64,000 bases of DNA from Lucifuga dentata (GCA_014773175.1 VXCM01000120.1:64139-128138); one strand, 5' to 3'; shown: positions 1-14,829, counted from the first letter of the stretch. Notes: a model not told the origin generated them from the letters alone. Numbers and translations are program-made.

Positions 1-2485
1 ACAAAAGGCCAAAGGAGAGAGAGCTGAGCAGAGCACACACGAGTAATGATATCCAGCTGCTGGCATACACGCAGTCACACTCATGTTCACACACTGGTGG
101 TTACAATATAGTTCAGTAGCCCATAAGTCAGTTCAGCAAAGTGGATTCAAGACACAGTCTTGCAATGATTTGCCTTTTATTCTTTGTCAGTATACATTGT
201 GTGACAAAAGATTTCATTTTAGACGTATAGTTTCAAGGTAAATATAGTTTAAAACATCACCCAGGTTTCATATCATGGAAATTTTCCTTCAGACTGAAAC
301 AGGTCCCAATTTTTGCGTGATGGTGTGTTTTACGAATCACTTCCACGACATATAAATAAGGAAATACCATAGTAACGCCTCGTTCAAGGCAAATGCTAAA
401 AGAGGTGTTTATGGATGAGGGAATATGATTGCGTGACGATATTTGCCCTTATCAGGACAATAAATATGGTGTTATGGTTTATGAATCCTGCCCATTGAGG
501 AAACCCATGGATAGAATGGCTAAACCATGGAAGACATTTGAAGACTTGTTACGACTCACTCACAGTCTTGAGGGTATTAGATTCATTTTTCATACCTACT
601 TATTTCTTTTTTGGTCACATGCAATCCTGAAAGGTCAATAACAACTGCCATTGCAAATTCCCTTGTCATAAGTTGTTTTCTAGTAAGTTGTTTTCTGGTG
701 TTTTCACTAGGAAAAAAACAAACAGAGTCCTGTGGCTTGTAAACACGCCACAGGACTCTTACTTAAGTTGCTGTTTCACCAGAGAAGTAGTGTATCATCA
801 GCATAGGGTAAGCTGATAGTTACTTTCATTTGGCATTCCTTCCTCCTCGGAAGTCAGCTAGCAAGATGGTTGGCAGTTGGTCAGTGGTATGAATTCATGT
901 GTCACAGGTCACCAAAGTTGTATTTGTCCATCCATCCATTTTCTAAACCCATTTGTCCTGTTGAGGATTAAAAAAAAAAAAAAAAAAANAAAAAAAAAAA
1001 AAAAAAATGTGGTTCGATTTTTGGCTCCTTGAGCAAATCTTCTAATCATAGCAATCTCAGTTCATTAAAAGGATACGCTGCAAAATTATGCCATCATAAA
1101 TCTGTGTGACTGGACTCTGTCCGTGCAGGAAAAAGGCCAACAAAAATCTTGAATAAGTCATCAGAAATATCACACACCATCTTCTTGGATCTATTTAAGT
1201 GAAAGTCATCATTTGTCCGACTCTACTTTCTAGCTAGCTAAGCTAGAGCTCTATAAACGACTACTGCGGACTTGATGAAAATGCGTTAAATTCACACAGC
1301 ACTCTAACTTTGATACTGCAGCATAAATAAAGATGCTGTGGCAGGTTATAATTTTGAGCGTCAGCTGAGCGAAAGAGGGGGATCGGTCTGGGGTTTGGGG
1401 GCACCAGCTGCGTCTCTCTGGTCAGGCTCAGGTCTCCGAGGAATTAGGTTTTTATACAAAGCTGACAGTAACACATAGAGACGCTGTAACCTGAGATCAG
1501 AGATGGAGGGAGCAAGATGGAGGGAACTCAGAAAAACAAACCCTTCCAATGCTGCCAGTGTGTTAAAGAGAGTGGGATGGATTAATGCAGGGTGGGGGTG
1601 GAGCATCCCTCCCCCTCCATGGTAGATAACTCCATACTGACAGAAACAAAGGAGAAGGAGGAGGGAAGCAATTTACAGAGAAAGGAAAGCAAACATTGCA
1701 GAAAATTGTTGGAGAAGAGTAGTAATGTGTCATGAAGATTAAAACCCATGACACATCACAAGCCAAATATTGAAATGGGACTAAAACAGAATATCTCATG
1801 TGATGTCTGATAATGATAGTGCATCTGAAGCATGAAGAACCATTTCATTATTTATTGTCAGATGTGTCTGTGGTCCTGCCGTCCTTATTAAGGAAACAGT
1901 TTTTTTTTTTTTTTTTTTGTTTTGTTTTGTTTTGTTTGTTTTATGTTACCAGCAGCTTTATTTGGAGCATGGGGCTTTAAAATTGGGTGCTAAATTGTAC
2001 ATATGTAATCTATGACAGAAAAACAAAGCTTTTATGTCTCAAAAAAATGTATTCGAACTCACAATATACACTTTCCTAGACTTCTGTTTCTGTAAAGAGG
2101 ACATCACTTGTTAAATATGAAACTGATTTTAAGATTAATTTAATTACCAACATGGCTCTGCTTGTCTTATATGTCATTGTTCTTAACTGCTCAGTGTTGG
2201 TGTTGGCTTTCAGCTTTTGAACCAGCAAATCATTTTTTAATAATCATGAATCCAGATGTGGGAACTTCCTAGGGGGAAAAAAATGACATATTTACAAGTT
2301 CCAACGGTGTGAAAGTCCAAAGCATAACGTTAAAAAGCAAAAACTTTCCAAGATTATTTTGAGTGTTGCACTGAGGCCAATAGGTTAAAACTTTAAAATC
2401 AGTTAATCATTTGGTCTGATTTTATGGACCATCCAGGTTTATTCTCCTCACATAGAGTATCTCTCATGTGTTGTGACATTCAGTA
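1..2485. other. Intergenic, no gene recognised
   Basis: No exon, RNA gene or recognisable protein similarity seen on either strand. Contents are A- and T-rich runs (a poly-A run split by an N at 989, a poly-T run near 1900) and unremarkable single-copy-looking sequence. The short open frames around 1361-1799 on the minus strand have no family motifs and look like chance. Confidence 0.6.
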
Positions 2486-2762
2486 CGTTTACTTGCACAC
2501 TCTACTCTGATTTTTGAGTGTACTGTGATTAAAGCAAAGATGCAGAGTCAGCTGTTTACATGGATGGATGCCATCATTTGCTGAATGTACAGGACTCACT
2601 GTTTAATTGACTTGTGAGGAGAAGCTCGGCTTACAATTGCATTAGCTAGCACTGAAATTGGAGTACATCAATGTTGATTTATGCTGATTTTGACAGAAAT
2701 TGATGCAGATTGATGCCTTTAATCTGAGTAGATTAAAAGTTCTAATGTGCATGTAAACCTAC
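2486..2762. mobile_element. Possible small terminal-inverted-repeat element (MITE-like)
   Basis: The left end reads GTTTACTTGCACACT and the right end, reverse-complemented, reads GTTTACATGCACATT, about 270 bp apart, with no coding capacity between. This fits a non-autonomous DNA transposon. The family is not identified, and the termini are imperfect, so the boundaries are approximate. Confidence 0.4.
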
Positions 2763-3763
2763 ATCCTTACTGTAGACTATAGTTCCTGGCATGGAACCGA
2801 TTTCTACGGCTGCGTAGGAAAATGTTCTCGATGTTCACAGAATTAGTAGGTTTGTTGCCAGTTAAAAGTGTTTCCATATTTCCAACTTCAATTTTTAACT
2901 TTGTAAGAATCCTAATCATCAGTCCTTTCCATTGAGTAATATTACCGGTTGTGGAATAGTTTTTTTTAATTGCCGTCAATTGTGTGGAAGCATATGTATT
3001 TATATTAATCTGTATTTTTTCATATATGTTACTCTTTCTTTTGTAAGACTAAGATTTTTTTTTCCTACAAGATTGTTCAGAGATTAACATTTTCAGCCGT
3101 ATAGTCTTTTCAAAATAAGACTTTCTCTGTCTTATTGTACAAATCTCTCGAGCACCAGCTGTAGCCCCATGTCTGACCCCCTATGACCTTATGAGCCACA
3201 TCCAAACCTGACAAGACAAGCTAAACCATGGTGTGGTTAACAAAGACACAACCCATTGCTAAACTAACAGGAAAAAAAAAAAACATTGTTGGTGAGACAG
3301 ATGTAGCAGGTTTTGACAAATTTGTTCCGGTAACCTATTCTCTCACTCTCCCTCTTTCTTTATGCATGCACGCATGCACAACAACTAACACCAACCAAAA
3401 CAAAGGGGGATATCCTGTTTTTCCAGCCCACTCCTCCCAGAATAGCATAGCATGGTAGGGAGGCTGTTATCACTCTTATCACAGCACACGTTATAATGGC
3501 CTGTGTGGCAAGGAAACATCCCTTATTGTTTTTTCGCAGGCTTCCTTTCAGACAAGTGGCCAAAAGAGCCTCCTGTGTGGCTGCTATCACTGCCGTTCTC
3601 CTCCTGCATGGCCCTCCTCATTAAGAGAGCATATCTCCATCAGCATCCTCAGCTAATGTTACACAGTCCCTAACCCCACCCATCTTAAGCTGTGTGGGCA
3701 TTAGGATGAGGGCGTATTTTAAGAACATGTAGACACATAAACACACACATATAAAACATAATC
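2763..3763. other. Intergenic, no gene recognised
   Basis: A 70-codon minus-strand open frame lies at 2767-2979, with no motif I recognise. Otherwise there is nothing beyond a poly-A stretch and a short pyrimidine-rich region. Confidence 0.5.
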
Positions 3764-4337
3764 TTAAAGGACTATAAGGTGATCGTGCATGTTTGAGCCC
3801 AATATATGCAATCTGCAAACATATTATGTTACTGACAACTATTTCCCAAAATATACTACTGGAGCTGTAAACTTTTGAATTGTTTTTCCTACCTTCCAGA
3901 CTGCCATTGGTTTCAATTCATTCAATTGTGCTATAAAAATCAATGTGTAGAGATTTGAAATGCACTTGAGATAAGCCAATCCATCACAGCAAACATGATT
4001 TCTATCAAGGTTTTTTGTCGAAGTAGCTTTATTTTTTTAACCAGTCTAACACAGACTGCACTGAAGAGAATGTATGTCTCCGCCAGAAAATATAGTCCCA
4101 GGAGAAGAAGGCTTTTCCTGCGTAATTAAAACAACTGTGTCTTTTACAACTGTGCAAGTTTTAGATGGCGAAACATTGAACTTCAAGGTGGATGTATTAC
4201 CTGAACATTTCATTTTGAATGATTAGGAGATTTGGAAAAATAACAGAAAAACTAAAATACAGTTTTATGTTTGGGAATTTGTCAGTAACGTAACATGCAT
4301 ATATTAGGCATTCAAACTTGCCAGTATGGTCCTTTAA
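3764..4337 (+). mobile_element. MITE copy 1 (TTAAAGGACC family), full length
   Basis: About 574 bp bounded by TTAAAGGACTATA at the left and TATGGTCCTTTAA at the right. These are inverted repeats that continue inward as a GCATGTTTGAGCCCAATA-like sequence. There is no open frame of note. At least six related copies occur in this window in both orientations. Both ends carry TTAA, so a TTAA target duplication is possible, but TA duplication fits equally well. Confidence 0.8.
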
Positions 4338-6245
4338 CACTGGTATGGTGGCACATTTATGATAATAAAGTTGCACATTCTCTAAACACATGACAGCTTG
4401 TGCATTCCAGCTGTGTTATCAATGTTACAGGAGCTATAAGTAAATAACAGCAATACACCAACTAGCATGCCCCTGGTGCACATATCTTAGTAAGAATCCC
4501 ATGTATCTGTATGCACTGAGCATTTCTTACACTGGGATACAAGTTAAGCATCATAAATACAGACACGCACAGACACATTCACACATCAGTTACACCCATA
4601 TTTGTATCCCTCCCCTGAGTGTGCCACTTCTCATATCCACTCACTGATAGTTAGGTATGTGAAAGTATCACGGGCGCATAACAACCAGCTTTACACAACA
4701 GCTGCCGCTCTGGTCATGTGCGTACCGCCGGCACGCCTTACTCCATAAGTAAACCCACGCTCCAGGTATTTGTGGCATGCAGTCCGTCCCAAGCCAGGGG
4801 CAGGGTGCACTTGTGCAGGGGTCAAGGCAAACTTCAGCAGGTCAGAGAGTCAGTAAGGTCACTACTTGCTGCAGCTTCATTTGTTCCGAGTCATAGCTGA
4901 ATGTGTGTGCTGCGAAGGTGAAGATGTCGCCGTGTGTGTGTTTCTGCACTTTTTCCTGGTGGGACAGTGGAGGTTCTGGTGGTTGGGTAAATTGGCTTGT
5001 GATACATTTTCTGTCTGAGGCAAGCCTATAGTCAGATTTTTTAACACAAAAATAATCAGTACTCTTAAATTTGTGTTTTATATCATTAAAGTTATGCATT
5101 ATTTTTCTGCATAATATATCTAGAACCTCTTGCGATCTGAGAACAAGTTGCGCTAATATTGCTCATATTTTTCTATCAAGCTTTTGTTAATTGAAGTTTT
5201 AGACAGGTAACGATGTACCAAATGCTAATTAAGATTACAGTGGCAAGCCAGTTGATTAATGTAACCTTTGACCCAATCAAAAGCTTGCAGTATTTTCAAC
5301 CAAGCAAAACTAGTGAGGGCTGACTTTTGTCATTAACAGTGGTAAATATTAAGATATCAAACCTACCAATGTGAAATTGGATCGTTTCCAATTTAAATAT
5401 GCACGATAACCTTTAATTGCTGTAACTGATAGTAATTTTCTATTAATCATGCACAGCAACAATGAAGATAAAACAATGGGACAGGGAGTGAACGCCTACA
5501 CATGCAGACTCTACAAACACAGAAGTGTAACCAGGATTATCTTGAACTGTACAATTCGTCAGTGTAAACATAAGGCATATTAATGTTTAATGCCAATGAA
5601 GGCAAACAGTGAGATCCTCCCTGCTCACTTATGAGTCAAGGTCATTATGGCTGAATAATGACACGAGCTGCACTCCATCGTGAAAGACGTGCACCTGTCT
5701 CACTGTCAGGACCAACTGTCGAGGACAGACGGTCGTGGGAAAAATCAGACTGCACAGTGCTGTGACAGCAAAGAGATGATTTGTCAGCTGAGGAATATGA
5801 GCTAAATTTACAGTCCAGTGTGAAGCACTTGCCTTGCCAGTTTTGTCACAGCGTATTTATGTGACAGTGATCGGCAAGATGAATAATTGACCTACAGCAA
5901 ATATTTTGAGAGAAACTAATTTAATAAACGGAGGACATTGGTTCAGATTTAGCTATCTGAAGTATTTTTTTCTTTCTTATTCATTTATGCTACCACTAAC
6001 AGTGAGGTATATGTCATAGGAGCACACAGCCTTGGCTGGATGAAGGAAATGTTTGCCATGTTTTTATGACAGGAGGGTTGGCAACAAGGTTGGCACCATT
6101 GAAACAATGGAATTAGCTTTAAATAGATTTGGCAATTCAAAGGCTTCCTGCACTTTCTACTTTCAGTAAACACTTTGTTGTTGTGTGAGGCATTCCGTCA
6201 GTCTAAATGAGCATTTATAAAAGTTAATGTATTACTCAAAAAATA
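4338..6245. other. Intergenic, no gene recognised
   Basis: No exon-like segment with good splice signals and no recognisable protein similarity. Short open frames at 4718-5099 and 5985-6173 lack motifs. Confidence 0.55.
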
Positions 6246-6334
6246 TTCAAAGGGCCATACTGGTGATTTTGCATTGTTTAAATTGCTGTATTTGTTGGGC
6301 TCAAACTTGCAAAATCACAGGTATGCTCCTTTAA
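6246..6334. mobile_element. MITE copy 2, 89-bp deletion derivative
   Basis: Only the two terminal inverted repeats of the TTAAAGGACC family remain, nearly abutting, so the whole element folds into one hairpin. The left end is AAAGGGCCATACTGG and the right end is a diverged inverse ending in CTCCTTTAA. Confidence 0.7.
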
Positions 6335-6663
6335 ACTTAATAAATCTAAACAGCAAAATGTGCATCTTCCATTTGATAATAATCCTTGTCTTTGCTGTGG
6401 TTCATGCAGAGCTGACATTATATGGTACACCACGTCTCACACATCACCCACGCTGTCTGTGGGGGGGGAGGGTGTGAACCTCCAAACTGACTTTAGCTGC
6501 ATGTGACCCATCAATTGATTCTAAGACCTTATAGATAAAGTGAAACTTGTTTGTTTGTTCGCTGTGGTTTTGTCATGTGAAGTATTCCAGAATGATTTAG
6601 GAGCCTTTCGTGTTTTCCAGCCATTAGAAGCATAATAGTGTGTAGTATTTCTCATTAGCTGGA

Positions 6664-6704
<41 letters not shown>

Positions 6705-8143
6705 GAGATAATACAATGGGTCTGCTGTCCAAAGTTGTATCATTTTTTAAGCGGAATAGTTTGTGTGGTCATGCTATGTATTAATGTCGTGGTAATTATT
6801 GCAGTACAATGACAAACTTTATACAGCACGATGACATACATGACATTCTTCCAGCATGATGAATGATTATGTGGAAATAGTATGAACTGGACATTTTCAC
6901 TGGTTTGTGGTGTGAAAAGGTAAAGTAATAATTAGGCAAAATTTTTTTTTCTTTTTTTTTGGNGGGGGGGGGGGGGAGGTCAGTCCTCTGTGTCTGTCAG
7001 TAACCTCTCCCCTCTCCTAAACTGAAAGTGTGTGCTGTTTTCTCCATTTATACGATCAGTTGAGATTGTTGAGATTACAAAGACATGCACACACACACAC
7101 CCCTCCTATTTCGGCCTGCCTTCCAGTATGGGCATTCTGAAAAGGTATAAACAAGGTTTTCAACCAAGTTCCCGTCTAGGTTTTCAACCAGGCTCTTATC
7201 TGGAACACTTCGTCTTGTAAGCCGATTTAGCAACGAGTCATGTATATTTGGCGGATGAAATTCTATTAATTCCATCCATGTACACCTCTTACTCCACATT
7301 TTTACTGTAGTGGCATTACAGATACAAATCGGAGTTTAGTGTATATAAACATACAGAATGGTATCTCCTTGTGATAATCATTTTGTGGTGGGAAAATGAA
7401 TATTTCTATCCCTATTTCGCTTACAGGTAAATTCACAAATCCTGATAACTTGACAAATCAGTTTTGGCAAGAGAAAGGTGAGGAGTTGAATGTGTTTGTT
7501 ACGTTTTGCAACAACAACACTGATTTTATCTTGTTTCTGGCTGTACCAAAACTGTAACCAAAAAAACATCAGAACTGAAGGTTACTACCAAAATTTTCTG
7601 ACAGTATCTCTTAAGTGTTCAGGGTTCAGTGCCAAAATGATCTGTGAGAGTGAAGCAGTGAAGCGCTGCCAGCAGAATAGCCAGGCCACAAGCGGAAGGA
7701 GTATTATTCTTGGCATGGACCGGAGCAACCAAATCCAAGCACCCAGATGGACTCCAACGAGCTCCAGCAATAACACACCCAGAGAGAATAGGGGTCACCT
7801 CAGGATACACACACAATAAATCCTTTGTGACTGGCTGTCTCTTTTCAAAGATTTTTCACTGCTCGCAGACCTTATCTACCTCAGCACACAGAGGAGAACA
7901 AATAAGTGAACAATTACTCTCAATTGCAAACGGCGAGCAGCATAAGTGGAGACTTAAAATTGTACAGTGAGCTCCATGCATCAATGTGCAGGACTTTCAT
8001 ATTCAAATAATCTTATTTTTCTTGAGTATTTCCCTTTTGGTGACCTTGTATTTCTTCTTTCAACATTGCACAGGGAAGCATTCTACTTTTTGTATGCTGT
8101 ATGTATGCTTCTCTGACAGCTCTAGTAATGAAGACTTTACGGA
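6335..8143. other. Intergenic with TG microsatellite
   Basis: Contains a (TG)n tract at 6666-6703 and a T/G homopolymer junction with an N at 6963. No gene was recognised; open frames around 7490-7970 on both strands have no family motif. Confidence 0.5.
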
Positions 8144-8728
8144 TTCAAGGACCATGCCACCCATTTTGCATGTTTGAGCCTAATATATTAAACTTTCATA
8201 CATGTTACGTTACTGACAATCATTTCCCAAAGGATGAAACCGTATTTCAGCTTTCCTGATATTTTGCAAAATCTCTTAATCTTTAAAAATCAAATGTTCA
8301 AGCGATACACCCACCTTAAAAATCAATGTTTCCCCTGCTAATACGCAAAATTAAGAAGTCGCAGTTGTTAAAATTTTTCAATGAATGCAGGTCTTCTTTT
8401 GGGACTATATTCCCCGGTAGAGACATACATTGACTCTGTGCTTTTTATTGCACTTAAATGCTAAAAGCTTACGAAATTTCAAAAAACATGAACATATGTC
8501 TTGTTCATGATAATGGATTACCTATTCCCAAGAACGTTTCAAGTATCAACAAGTTGATTTTAATAGTGTACCAGAATGAACTGAAACCAATGGTGGTCTG
8601 GAAGGGAGGAAATTTTCTTTTTAAGTCACCTTTCCAGTAGTATGCTTTGGGAAATGATTGTCACCTAACATGTATGAAAATTGAATATATTAGGCTCAAA
8701 CATGCAGAATGGTTGTATGGTCCTTTAA
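8144..8728 (-). mobile_element. MITE copy 3 (TTAAAGGACC family), full length, inverted
   Basis: About 585 bp. The left end reads TTCAAGGACCATGCC and the right end GTATGGTCCTTTAA. Internal landmarks (the CCATTGGTTTCA block and the CTACTGGA block) are in the opposite order to copy 1, so this copy is inverted relative to it. Confidence 0.75.
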
Positions 8729-9393
8729 GGTAAATCTGTGTATCTCAGCTTTAAATTTTAACATTATTTACACAGTTTTAGAAAAGGAAAGGACAGAATG
8801 CACTCAACCTATGAAGGAGCATGCAAGCCTTCGTTTATCTGATTTGCTGCCTTCTTTGCCTTCTTTTTATCAAGAAATAAATAATAGGCAACAGGTTGAT
8901 TATGACAATTCTGCACCCCTTACTGGTACAGAGTGCCATAAAAAGAACACTTTCATAATTTTGTATAATGTTTTTGAAGTACGCTGGGGCCTTTTGTTGT
9001 CCTCTATATGCCCTGATGGCCCATGTGTAACTGTGCTTCAAGGACAGTGAACAAACTCTAACTGTAGCTGTTTACTCAGGTGACACACACACACACACAC
9101 ACACACGTTTGCACAGTAGTCTAACCTGATAAGCATTACATCAAGTTGCATTAATGTCTCCCACAATAGTTGCCTGTGGTAATTAAAGTGGCAGGCAAAG
9201 TTATGTACATGCAAATTTGCACAAAATTACGCATGTGCAAACCACACACATGAAATCCACCCACAGAAATAACACTTTATCCACATGGCATCCTCACATG
9301 TAGCATGATGTACTTTCACATTTGAGCAAAAACCTGCGATTATTCAGATTTAACTTGTGCATTGGAAATATTAATCAGGGAGTGTGCTACATG

Positions 9394-9431
<38 letters not shown>

Positions 9432-9821
9432 NCCCCCCCATCTCTCTATCACTCTGTCTCTCGCTCAGTCCCCAGGTTTTTTCTCTCTCAGGAAAACAAA
9501 AAACCCCAGCAGCCATAGCGACAGAGAGCAAAAGGAAGACCTGGCCTGGGCCTGTCACCTTTGGAGCATCCTGATTGGCTGAGGCCCGGTGTGTGAGCTT
9601 TGTTGCTGTGTGGACGGCGAAGCAGGCAGTTCTCTGAGCGTTACCGTGGACGCAGAGCTTTCTCAGCAGTCCTGTCAGGGTGGATTTACACCACAGGCTT
9701 AAAGCCGACTTTTTCATTTCACTGGTGACACATTCTGAGGTTGGATAAGGAGGAACCTCAACATTATGGTTCATATTCCATATTTCCTTTAGTGGTAAAA
9801 ATGGCTGGAATTTATTGTTCA
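8729..9821. other. Intergenic; CA and CT microsatellites and a GC-richer patch
   Basis: Holds (CA)n at 9083-9106 and (CT)n at 9398-9431 ending at an N (9432). A GC-richer patch around 9540-9690 contains an ATTGGCTG (CCAAT-box-like) motif. It could be a promoter or a conserved non-coding element, but no exon can be defined. Confidence 0.4.
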
Positions 9822-10145
9822 TTAAAGGACCTTACCAGTGATTTTGCTTGTTTGAGCCCAATAAAAACAATCCGCATTCATGTTACATTACTGCCCACAT
9901 TTTCCGAAACATACTACTGGAGTAGTAAATTTTAGAATTATTTTTCCGGTCTATATTAAATTTCAAGGTGGATATATACCTGAACATTTGAATTTGAAAG
10001 GTTAGGGGATTTGACAAAATCACAGGGAAAACTAATATACGGTTTTATGTTTTGGAAAATACAGTAGTTGGCAGTAACGCAACGTCTATGTGGGTATAGT
10101 ATTTATTGGGCTCAAACATGCAAAACCACTGGTATGATCCGTTAA
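9822..10145 (+). mobile_element. MITE copy 4 (TTAAAGGACC family), internally deleted
   Basis: Starts TTAAAGGACCTTACC and ends GGTATGATCCGTTAA, total 324 bp. It has the same order of internal blocks as copy 1 but lacks about 250 bp of the middle. Confidence 0.75.
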
Positions 10146-13100
10146 GGCCTTTTTTTCAAATATGTTTGACTTTTTTCACATGCATGAAGTTTGTTGTCAC
10201 ACTATTGAAAATGTCAGTCTTGAGCATGCAGTTTTTTGTGCATTCATGCAGTGTAATCCATTTCAAAAGTTCACTGAATGGAGCACACTTAATGTACCTT
10301 TCATTCTGCTGCAACTCTAAAGGTTAGGTAGGAAACGGAGCAGATGAATCTGGCTGCTGGCCTTTTATTAATCATCATATCCTCCTCTGTTATTGCCCTG
10401 TGGCACCACGTTGAAAGATGAGGTGAAAATACAGTGAATAAGTACTGACAGTTGTTTCCTCCATAGGAAGGAGATATACAATGACTCTGATTTGTTGTTT
10501 CCAGACTGGGTCCAGATTGAGGTGGTGACTTCCTATGGCTCCTCTGACTCACATTTGTCCGCATCATGGATCCACTTTATGTTGATCCAGATGCTACGTG
10601 GGTATCGGTGTAGATCAAATGACCAAGTTGGAGTGATGATACGTGTGCATCGACTATTCTATTCCTCTCATTGTGCTATTTCATGTTGGTCCAAGAATAA
10701 CATGCAACATAAACTGAGAGATGACAAGCGTGAAGGGTTAATCATACTAAAATAAGGAGATCGACTGATCATTGTCAGGTTAATTTGCAAAATAAAATTT
10801 GCTTTCTGTACCGTCTTAAAACAACTGAAGAGAAAGACAGAGTTGCACAGTCCACATAATATGGTCATATTGTGCAATGAGTTATCCCCCGCTGATTTGG
10901 CAGACAGTGACAAGAACTGATTCAACTTTTCTCCTCTTACCTTTCTTATCCAAGAGGATATCCGAGGAGAAAATTTCATTTTAACAGAAGAAGTATCTAT
11001 TTCCACAAACAGTATCTGTTTATACACCTTTTTTTTTTTTTTTTTTTTTAAACACATATAAAGCTTCTCTCTTTCGTCTGTTGTGTAGCTGGTATTGTCC
11101 TGATGGGTGGTTACAAAATCAACCACACTATCCGTGCGCAATGTGTTATATGGTTGTCATTATGCGTTTCATTATGTGCGTTTGTGTTTACGTGCACAGG
11201 CATGTTTCATACTCCAAGTACGTGCTGTGTAATTACCTGCTAATGCGTCACAGCATTAGACAGAGCTGTGACCCCATAGCTGTTAGAATCCCCTGAGAAA
11301 GCCTGGAGGATTCTCACACTGCATTTACATCCGCTACAGGCGTGCACAGATAAGCGCACACACACAAACAAGAGAGCTCACAAAGACTCACAAGAACATG
11401 CAGCTTAATTATGCTAATGATGACAGAACTGACATGAAGTGATAGTTTAGACGTTTTAACGTAATTAGTTTTTCACCAGATATGCACAATACCTGAGACT
11501 ACGACTGTGATAAATGCAAAATCCTGTAGCCAGCTGATGGATTCTCAACGCAAAAATGAGCAGCAGCAAGCGACAGGTAACAATAACCGAGCTAATGTAA
11601 ACATTTAAAGCCATAATAGCTCTCAAAAACAAGTTAAGTACGTGCTGTTCATTTATGTGCTGGGACACAAGCTCATTAAGCTGTGACGGCAGTGACCTAT
11701 CGGAGAAAATGAGTAGTGGCTACTGTGTTACTTTATAATAAGATAATTCACCTCGAGTAGCAGCATGGTTCCTGCACAAGCTCCACTGTGAACGAAAGCA
11801 GAACTAAACACCATTAATCCATAGAAGATATCTTCTGTTGTCCCATATACCAATCTAAGATATAAACATGTCCCTATTCCAGAGTGAGGTAATTATACTA
11901 CTTATAAGGCTACTTATAAAGCTATCATTTAAATCCCTTTCTAAGTAAAATAGATAAAATTTTAAATGTATATAAATAGATAAATATGTAAATTAAAAAT
12001 GATGCTTAAATAAACGTAATTAGTATATGTTAAAGTAAATATACCTTTAAGTCATACAAGTGCATGCATATATGAAAATATAGGATTATATATACAGTAG
12101 GTATTGATATATTTATATGTTGAATGTGGGTACATACCTGATGTATGTCACATCTTTGCAGATAACATACGACTATATGCCAGATATGTAGAGATGTACA
12201 AGATTTTGTATATTTTGCATATACTGCAAGTCAATATATGTAAATATATTTCATGTTGCTGCTCCCTTGCTGGTAGATCTCACTTTAACACTGTTAGTAT
12301 TTTATTGCTGCTTGTCCGTGTTTGACCTGATCAGGTGTGGTAGGATTTCATGATAACATCATGAAGGAATTCCCCACTGAAGTCCTAATCAAAAAAGCTA
12401 AGTAGAGGCAGGGACTGTCACTGAGGGGGATTTCTTTCAGACCACGAGACCAGAATAAAGGCAAAGGCCAGAAATAACTCAAAAGTTACAGTCACGTGCG
12501 TCACTTTGAGGACAGCATACTGTGATTACTGAATTGTTTTCAAAAGACATGCCAGTCAGTGAGCTGCAAACAGGAAATTATCTACAATTTTATTAAAAAT
12601 CCAGCTAAAACATTAAGTTATCAGCAAGTCATGTTTTGGTGCAGCATGTGGAAGAAGAGAAAACGTCTATATGTCATCAGACTCTAATGTTCCTCGTCAT
12701 TTAGCACCCTTAATCTCACACGGCTTGTCTAACCCTCTGAGATAAGTCTAATTCCTCTGTGTTAGCCTCCCTTCTGCCAGCCGTCAGGTGTAGTATGTCT
12801 GACAGCTTTATTCATGCAGTAACGCCAGCGGTGAAGTCTATGCTAAGGTAATTAATCCTGTTGCTTGTGGGTTTCTGGAAACCTAAGGCCGCCCGCCATT
12901 CATGGTGTGCTATATAGATAATTATAGCTACAGGCTTTGAGGGCTAAAAGGGCAATGAAAGTGCTGAAAGACATGGTTAAATGAGAGACTGAAAACTTAT
13001 ATTTAAAGTTTTTATTTTACCCTGTTGAGATTCATTCACTCCTTAAACAAGTTGCTCTTGCTACAAAGAGGAAAATTAATTATGAGAATATAGCTAAGAG

Positions 13101-14829
13101 GATAGAGCATTATAACAGAAGAAAAGACATGTTTTAATTTGCATTTCAGCTTCTTTTGTCAAACCAATAAAAAATTTTAAAAACATAATATTGATCTAAA
13201 AATCATTAAAAAGAAGTTCCCTCTCCCACCTTAACTAACAGAAAGGTATGATAGGTTAGGCGTGCTGCGCCTGTGGAGATAAGATAATGATGAGTTGAGA
13301 GGAAAAGGTCGCAGTTCAAACCTTAACTGCAGAATCACTGTTTTAATTGGGAATGGTTTGAATGGTCCCTGACATCTGTGGGATTCCAGATTTGCTTAAA
13401 ACTTTTGCTATAAGTTAATATATTAGTAAGATACTACATTTAATATTAGAGTCTAGTAAAATTTTTATTTGGCTGCTTAAAGCCAAAAGGATGGACATTC
13501 ATAAAATATATCTGGAAAAGAGACTGTTTTATTTGGCTTAATTATAAAGCTGAGACTATATTGTGTTACTAAAATGTCCATGTATACGGGCTGGTACCTT
13601 TTGGATCCATCCATGTCCACGTCTGCATCTGTGTTAATAAGCATAAACCAGATTTGATGCTGATGTGGGCAGGGGCATGCAGGCAATCTAATGGCGATCC
13701 AAGAAAGGGCTGGTAGTAAGCAGTCAAAGGTCAGGTGCCTTTTTGATGGTTCTACCTCGAGTCAGAAAATTTTGTGAATCTTGGAGGGCTCAGAGTTGGA
13801 GTAGCAACAAGGTTAAGCCATGATCATGCCTTTTGCTATCCTTTGATGGCACCCCAGGCGCTGTCATGTTAGAATGCTTTAACATGTAACACTTGCTATG
13901 AAAATGTAAATGGGTGCTTATAAGAAACAATTCTGTGGCTCTTTAGCTCAAAAGATAGCTCCTGTTGCTTGTGGATTTCAGGATTTTCCTTTAAAAAAAA
14001 AAATAGCCCAATATTAAAACTGTATACAACACCACAACACATTGGTTACTAATAGCAACACTGACTTTGTGGTTTTGGAAGTTTGAGGAAATGTTAGTGA
14101 GAAAATTCACACCCACAGCCGGTACAAATGAGTATTTCCTGTTGCAGAGATATGTAAAAGTCCTTTGCGTTGGTGTGAATGCACCGCAGCACACCTCCCG
14201 AAGAGATTTAGTAGTACTTTATGGAAGAACCAGAGCGTTACAGGTCAGGATGATCACGATTATCTGCAAATAAAACTTTTCATTTCTATATAAATTGAAG
14301 GAAATAAAACTGTCAGAAGACCATAGGTAGAAAAAACAAATTGTAGAGACATTTTTTTTTTTTTTTTTTANTTTTTTTTTTTTTTTTTTACCAAACCAGA
14401 AACGAGGGGTCATGCTGAACTTTGATGACAGCCAGTAAATGCACAGCCAAGAAAAGGCAGACCACCTAATGCTCTGTCTTTCAGTTTTATAGTGTCTCCT
14501 AATACATTCATAAGCAACATGTTAATTTTTATAAAATTTGCAAGTGAATAACATATCTCATCATTCATAGAAGGGATTAGTCTTATCAACATCAATGATA
14601 AAGTAGCTCTGCGGGGTATCTCATTGTGAAACTTCTCTCTCCTTTGGTGTGCAGATGAAAAGCATGGCTCGGCATCCTGCTAATGCTGTAATTAAAGCCA
14701 AACAGGCACACAGTGTGCTCCAACACATAATCAGTTACCCCTTCAACAAGATCCACCTTTACAATGGCATGCATTAACTCCTTATTCTGTCTTTATAAGA
14801 AGATTACTCGTTAAAAAAATAAAAAATTG

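Noticed and set aside
9340..9822. 160-codon minus-strand open frame
   Set aside because: It runs through the CT/GA microsatellite and an N and has no family motif.
10668..11141. 157-codon minus-strand open frame
   Set aside because: Its low-complexity Lys run comes from a poly-T tract; no motif, splice context or codon bias supports it.
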